From contig JAJZKX010000055.1 of NCBI GenBank assembly GCA_021850745.1, positions 1-8,813 on the forward strand: DNA of 8,813 bases. The letters are read 5' to 3'. This stretch comes from Thermoplasmata archaeon (GTDB lineage Archaea; Thermoplasmatota; Thermoplasmata; Thermoplasmatales; Thermoplasmataceae). The notes beneath the pieces were generated by a model. It did not search any database. It had not been told where the DNA came from and worked only from the letters and a program-made list of their open reading frames with translations. The position numbers were made by a program, and so were the translations under genes. Below, one piece after another: positions 5,893 through 8,813 of this stretch. The stretch's first letter is position 1. Each line of letters starts with the position of its first letter.

Positions 5893-6615
5893 TTACCACT
5901 TGAGTATCTCCATTGCAGAAGTCAGCGCACGGTTTCCTGTAATGAATCTGGTGAGGAAGAGGGCATCCTCCATCTCCTCTTTCTTCCCGCCATTGAGGAA
6001 GAACTGTGTCAGATAGACACGGGCGCATTCCTCGTATCTGATTGAAATACACACTGCAAATGCCATGAGGAAGAGGTATTTCTGCTCGACCTCGAAGGGG
6101 GACATCAATTCTGCCTTTTCCTTGAGATGCTCCTCCAGCAGGTTAAATGACACTGATGCCAGGGAACTCAGATTTTCCGGAAGAAAATCCATTCCAGATT
6201 CTGTCTTAACGTGATTGAGTATCCTCTCGATCTCAGCACTCTTGTGAGATGGTCCCGTGTATTTCTCAACAATGGGTTGTATGGTTCCCATAAGTGCCAT
6301 TGTGGACGACATGAGTGCCATCTTTGCTGCCTTTATTGAATCCAGAACTTCCAGCATGCTTGCCTCAAACTTCTGGGCCAGTTTGAAGTGAATCATTGCA
6401 GAATCCGACTGTCCGTTGGCCAGAGACACTGAAAGTGCCGTGAGTGCGAGAATTTTTTTTGGAAGTTTTGTCCTCCCAAGATACAGGGTATTGTTTTCCC
6501 TGAACTGTTCCTTAGCCATTTCCACGTTATGGTTGCCCAGAAGTTTAATCACCTCAGGCATAGCTCCAAGTGTGGATCTTGCAAATCTCTCTATTTCTTC
6601 CATTTCATTGCTCAT
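5893..6615 (-). CDS. Tandem carboxymuconolactone decarboxylase/AhpD-fold protein with degenerate active sites
   Basis: Soluble, all-helical protein of 240 aa with two CMD/AhpD-like repeats. The first (about 48-100) reads LPKKILALTALSVSLANG, then QSDSAMIHFKLAQKFEAS. The second (about 172-235) reads FEVEQKYLFLMAFAVCISI, then RYEECARVYLTQFFLNGG. AhpD-type peroxidases use C-x2-C-x3-H. In repeat one both cysteines are replaced (Gln69, Ser72) while the His (76) remains. In repeat two only the second Cys survives (Cys197; Tyr194 and Tyr201 at the other positions). Peroxidase or disulfide activity is therefore unlikely, and a non-redox or binding role is more probable. The ATG at 6615 lacks a Shine-Dalgarno but lies 28 nt after the TTAA of a CCGTTAA element, as in the lrp gene upstream, so the transcript is probably leaderless. 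An in-frame ATG at 6603 is a weaker alternative. It heads an apparent operon with the TDT transporter. Confidence 0.7.
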   Translation of the reverse strand: MSNEMEEIERFARSTLGAMPEVIKLLGNHNVEMAKEQFRENNTLYLGRTKLPKKILALTALSVSLANGQSDSAMIHFKLAQKFEASMLEVLDSIKAAKMALMSSTMALMGTIQPIVEKYTGPSHKSAEIERILNHVKTESGMDFLPENLSSLASVSFNLLEEHLKEKAELMSPFEVEQKYLFLMAFAVCISIRYEECARVYLTQFFLNGGKKEEMEDALFLTRFITGNRALTSAMEILKW

Positions 6616-6634
6616 AAGCGAAGAATAAGGGTTT

Positions 6635-6646
6635 CCTACTTAACGG
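6635..6646 (-). promoter_or_regulatory. Putative core promoter of the CMD-fold gene
   Basis: CCGTTAAGTAGG on the minus strand; the first T lies 28 nt from the ATG at 6615. The CCGTTAA heptamer and this exact spacing recur before the lrp gene. An alternative TATA-like string, TTTATTGC (6660-6653), would give a leader of about 16 nt. Confidence 0.4.
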
Positions 6647-6753
6647 ATTTTAGCAATAAATTGTATGATGGGCATTACTGAAGCAAAATTTGTAAAATTG
6701 CCACGGACACTCATTCTCTCAACGGGAAAAGGTCAGATTGATGGGATGGAGTT

Positions 6754-7188
6754 CTAGGGTATTTCATCAAGTATGACTTCGAAGTCTATATCATAAATTC
6801 CAAAGTCAGGGAGTATTTTTCTGGCGTAGTTTCTCACCTCGCCGCACTCCTCACCAACCATCTGGATATGGAATCTTCGGGAACCTGTAGTTATCATGAA
6901 TTTCTTTATACGCTTCTCCTTCCTGACAAGTGCCACGAATTCATCTATTCTCTCAGGTGGCACATTGAAGCCTATCATGGCCTTGCATCCAAGTCCCAGC
7001 TTTCCATAGTCAATTTCTGCCCGACATGACTTTATGATCCCCCTCTGCCGCAGAAGTATCATCCTGTCACGAACAGTCCAGAGATTCTTGCCCGTTTTAT
7101 CAGCAACCTCATTGTAAGTCAGCGAACAGTTTTCCTCCACAAGATCAATGATATCCATGTCCAGCTGGTCCAGTTTGAAAGGCTTCAT
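6754..7188 (-). CDS. Lrp/AsnC-family transcriptional regulator
   Basis: Regulator of 144 aa from the ATG at 7188, the usual size for the family. The N-terminal half is a helix-turn-helix with the family opening LDQLDMDIIDLVEENCSLTYNEVA and recognition helix LWTVRDRMILLRQRGIIKSCRAEID. The C-terminal half is the ligand-sensing/oligomerising RAM domain (about residues 68-140), with alternating strands such as KAMIGFNV, KKFMITTGSRRFHIQMVG and IDFEVILDEIP. The RAM ligand is unknown. The frame is open further upstream to ATG 7194 and TTG 7209. I prefer 7188 because the CCGTTAAAT box lies 28 nt before it, matching the CMD-fold gene. It stands alone, 138 bp upstream of the CMD-fold gene and divergent from the membrane protein gene at 7310. 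Autoregulation or control of those neighbours is likely for this family but not shown here. Confidence 0.88.
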   Translation of the reverse strand: MKPFKLDQLDMDIIDLVEENCSLTYNEVADKTGKNLWTVRDRMILLRQRGIIKSCRAEIDYGKLGLGCKAMIGFNVPPERIDEFVALVRKEKRIKKFMITTGSRRFHIQMVGEECGEVRNYARKILPDFGIYDIDFEVILDEIP

Positions 7189-7210
7189 GATCATCAGATA
7201 TTCAGACAAG

Positions 7211-7219
7211 ATTTAACGG
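7211..7219 (-). promoter_or_regulatory. Putative core promoter of the Lrp-family gene
   Basis: CCGTTAAAT on the minus strand with its first T 28 nt before the ATG at 7188. No Shine-Dalgarno is present, so a leaderless transcript is likely. The CCGTTAA heptamer is shared, at the same spacing, with the promoter of the CMD-fold gene. Confidence 0.45.
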
Positions 7220-7277
7220 TGTCGGAAATTTGGCTGTGATCATCTTTGCTGTAATGGTATGTCAGTGGATCGATTCT

Positions 7278-7286
7278 GTTATATAA
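7278..7286 (+). promoter_or_regulatory. Putative TATA box of the M48-like membrane protein gene
   Basis: GTTATATAA is centred about 28 nt before the ATG at 7310, the spacing for a leaderless archaeal transcript. A matching TATAAC (7304-7309) just before the ATG forms an inverted pair with GTTATA (7278-7283), a possible regulator site for the divergent Lrp protein. The region is too AT-rich to be sure. Confidence 0.45.
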
Positions 7287-7309
7287 TCCAAGGTCATATA
7301 TATTATAAC

Positions 7310-8314
7310 ATGAAGAGTACCACAAAGCGATTTATGTTCTCCTTTCTGTCGTTCTTGCTCGTTTATCTGGCCATCTTCCTGATTCCGCAGCTGGTTCAAT
7401 CCGGCAGGATCACACCCGGAGAAGGCGTTGTTCTGGCTCTTCCCTTTTCCCTGGCAGTGGCTTTTGTCATGCTGAAGTTTGGCCGCAGTCAAACAATTCA
7501 GCACATGAGGCCCCGTATCTATGTTCTGGCTTCTGTACTTTCATTCACGTTCATTGGTTCTGCGGTTTACATTCTTTCTGCCCATGGCACAGTGAACAGG
7601 CTGTTACTCTTCATTCCCATAGACGCGGTCATACTGGCAGTTCCAGCATATTTGCTTTACAGGATTGGAAAGCCCGCTGTCCTCAATCCAGATGACTTGA
7701 GCCATGAATACACTGATAGGTTGCACAGCCTCCTTGGCGAAGATGATGGAGGTCACCATGACGTTTACATATCCCACAAGAAAATCATGCGATCCTATGC
7801 AGAAACCTCCAACGGAAAGGAATGGCACGTCATGCTGAAGGAGGATGCAATACAGCAGCTGGACACATACCAGATTGACGCGGTCCTTCTCGAAGCATAT
7901 TATTCCAGAAAAAACGGCGTTGCCAAAAAGCTGATTCTGGGTGGAACTGCGTACGTGGTCATCGCCGTTGATATTCTGCTGATTTCATCAGTCCTTGCCA
8001 CTCTGATCCCGTCTGCCTATTTCATCTATCTGCTTATTCTCTCATTTGCAGGGGTGGTGATGATTGCCACGATCCCATTCTTCATTTTGTCCCTGACGTC
8101 ATTTCTGCAGTCCAGAGCAGACAGGAACGTGATCCAGCATCTTGCAAGTGCTGATTCATTTATGTCCACCATAGAGAAGAAAGCATCCCTGATGGTACCC
8201 CTCCGTCCCATGACACAGAAGCAGCAGATGAGGTATGCAAGGAGAATCAGCCGGATGACCGAAAAGAGGATAAACAGAATAAGAAAGTTCACTGCCGGGT
8301 CAGGAAAGATGTGA
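7310..8314 (+). CDS. Polytopic membrane protein resembling an inactive M48 (HtpX-like) metalloprotease
   Basis: Membrane protein of 334 aa. There are four hydrophobic segments in the first 120 residues, a soluble stretch (about 121-205), two or three further membrane segments (about 207-265) and a basic C-terminal tail. The soluble part follows the order of M48 peptidases: a DVYI strand (151-154), KEWHVMLKEDAIQQLD (170-185) in place of the usual strand plus LLELL helix, then IDAVLLEAYYSRKNG (189-203) where M48 has EAVLAHELGHIKNG, and after the membrane segments LQSRADRNVIQHL (266-278) where M48 has REYEADRxAxEL. In that alignment HELGH has become EAYYS and the third zinc ligand Glu is Gln267, so no zinc site remains. 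I infer a pseudoprotease, possibly a membrane quality-control scaffold. An upstream in-frame ATG (7259) would add 17 residues, but that region contains the TATA-like box, so 7310 is preferred. If the alignment fails, it is simply an unknown membrane protein. Confidence 0.6.
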   Translation: MKSTTKRFMFSFLSFLLVYLAIFLIPQLVQSGRITPGEGVVLALPFSLAVAFVMLKFGRSQTIQHMRPRIYVLASVLSFTFIGSAVYILSAHGTVNRLLLFIPIDAVILAVPAYLLYRIGKPAVLNPDDLSHEYTDRLHSLLGEDDGGHHDVYISHKKIMRSYAETSNGKEWHVMLKEDAIQQLDTYQIDAVLLEAYYSRKNGVAKKLILGGTAYVVIAVDILLISSVLATLIPSAYFIYLLILSFAGVVMIATIPFFILSLTSFLQSRADRNVIQHLASADSFMSTIEKKASLMVPLRPMTQKQQMRYARRISRMTEKRINRIRKFTAGSGKM

Positions 8315-8395
8315 ATGCAATCTTTCATACATCACATAACCCACGCCATGTCACTGCCTATCTCGTTGGAGCCTCAACTCCTGTTGTTGACTGTC

Positions 8396-8409
8396 AAGGT
8401 ATAAATATA
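8396..8409 (+). promoter_or_regulatory. Putative BRE/TATA promoter of the glycogen branching enzyme gene
   Basis: AAGG followed by TATAAATATA is the clearest archaeal BRE/TATA combination in the window. Its TATA core is centred about 27 nt before the ATG at 8431, and no Shine-Dalgarno is present, so a leaderless transcript is likely. The rest of the 116-bp gap from 8315 shows nothing I can interpret. Confidence 0.6.
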
Positions 8410-8430
8410 AAAAGCTACTATTAAATTTGA

Positions 8431-8813
8431 ATGCATGCAGAGAATAACTTTGGGAAAGATGCTGAAAGGATCATAAGTTTCAGCAGCAGTCACCCAGAGA
8501 AGATTCTCGGTCCCCATCCCGTAAAAGATGGCACCGAGGTGAGATTTTACCTGCCAAGATCAACTGAAGCCTGGATGGAATATGCCGGGAACAGAGTCGA
8601 AGTTAGAAATGTTGGTAATGGCCTTTATACGGGCACAATCCCCATTTCGGCCGGGAGGCAGTATCTTATCTGCTGGAAGGACAGCAGTGGGTACGTTTCA
8701 CGTTCACACGATCCATATTCATTTCCTCCCCTACTTGCTGATCTGGACGCATACCTTTTCAAGAAAGGGGAAGATTACATGGCATACCGTGTTTTTGGGC
8801 TTTACACATGTAG
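8431..8813 (+). CDS. glgB: 1,4-alpha-glucan branching enzyme, N-terminal part (partial)
   Basis: The first 127 codons of a glycogen branching enzyme, which makes alpha-1,6 branches in glycogen by moving short alpha-1,4 glucan chains. The gene runs off the window edge. What is present is the N-terminal beta-sandwich (CBM48-like) region: EKILGPHPVKDGTEVRFYLP (residues 23-42) matches the family H-x-VLGPHPV-x-G-x-x-VR-x-x-xP pattern. DPYSFPPLLADLDAYLFKKG (94-113), followed by AYRVFGLY, matches the DPY-x-FPP-x-L-x-x-x-D-x-x-LF-x-xG linker characteristic of GlgB. The GH13 catalytic barrel would lie downstream. The ATG at 8431 sits about 27 nt after a TATA box, with no Shine-Dalgarno. A GH13-type enzyme of this layout is typical of bacteria, while many archaea use GH57 branching enzymes, so transfer is possible. 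Related CBM48 enzymes such as TreZ lack this exact linker. Confidence 0.87.
   Translation, partial: MHAENNFGKDAERIISFSSSHPEKILGPHPVKDGTEVRFYLPRSTEAWMEYAGNRVEVRNVGNGLYTGTIPISAGRQYLICWKDSSGYVSRSHDPYSFPPLLADLDAYLFKKGEDYMAYRVFGLYTC

Noticed and set aside
7259..7309. N-terminal extension of 17 residues on the M48-like membrane protein from ATG 7259
   Set aside because: The extension overlaps the best TATA-like box, encodes no hydrophobic or conserved segment, and ATG 7310 has the right leaderless spacing.

Overview
This window looks like chromosomal DNA from an acidophilic, sulfur-using archaeon, most likely of the Thermoplasmata (Ferroplasma/Cuniculiplasma-like). The evidence is moderate GC, frequent AGG/AGA and ATA codons, TATA-type promoters, first genes that start about 28 nt downstream of a TATA-like element with no Shine-Dalgarno (leaderless), and downstream operon genes that do have one. 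The lineage is inferred from gene content, not proven. No tRNA, rRNA, CRISPR array or insertion sequence was seen, and no gene-free stretch exceeds 300 bases.

Left part (1-1765, + strand): a flavoprotein of the sulfide:quinone oxidoreductase / type II NADH dehydrogenase superfamily, translationally coupled to a DUF1641 protein. It keeps one of the redox cysteines of canonical sulfide:quinone oxidoreductases but appears to have lost the other.

Centre (1785-4777): an arsenic-type regulon with unusual content. A minus-strand operon encodes a DsrE-like sulfur-carrier protein, an FmdE-family protein and an ArsR repressor with the ELCVC metal-site motif. Divergent from it are a 78-residue protein with five clustered cysteines and a full-length ArsB arsenite efflux permease. 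The dsrE and arsB promoters share a 20-nt element, 17 of 20 bases identical, containing a dyad (GTATAT-N4-ATATAC) that overlaps the TATA box. This is the best candidate for the ArsR operator, and it ties the sulfur-protein operon to the permease as one regulon.

Right-centre (4781-7188, - strand): an Lrp/AsnC regulator with its own promoter, then a probable two-gene operon of a tandem carboxymuconolactone-decarboxylase/AhpD-fold protein with degenerate active sites and a TDT/SLAC1/TehA-family anion transporter.

Right end (7310-8813, + strand): a polytopic membrane protein that reads as a catalytically dead M48 (HtpX-like) metalloprotease with all three zinc ligands replaced, followed by the start of a GH13-type glycogen branching enzyme (GlgB) cut by the window edge.

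The most promising new biology is the ArsR-controlled DsrE-FmdE pair with its Cys-rich neighbour, which suggests a link between sulfane sulfur handling and arsenic defence, and the M48-like pseudoprotease.
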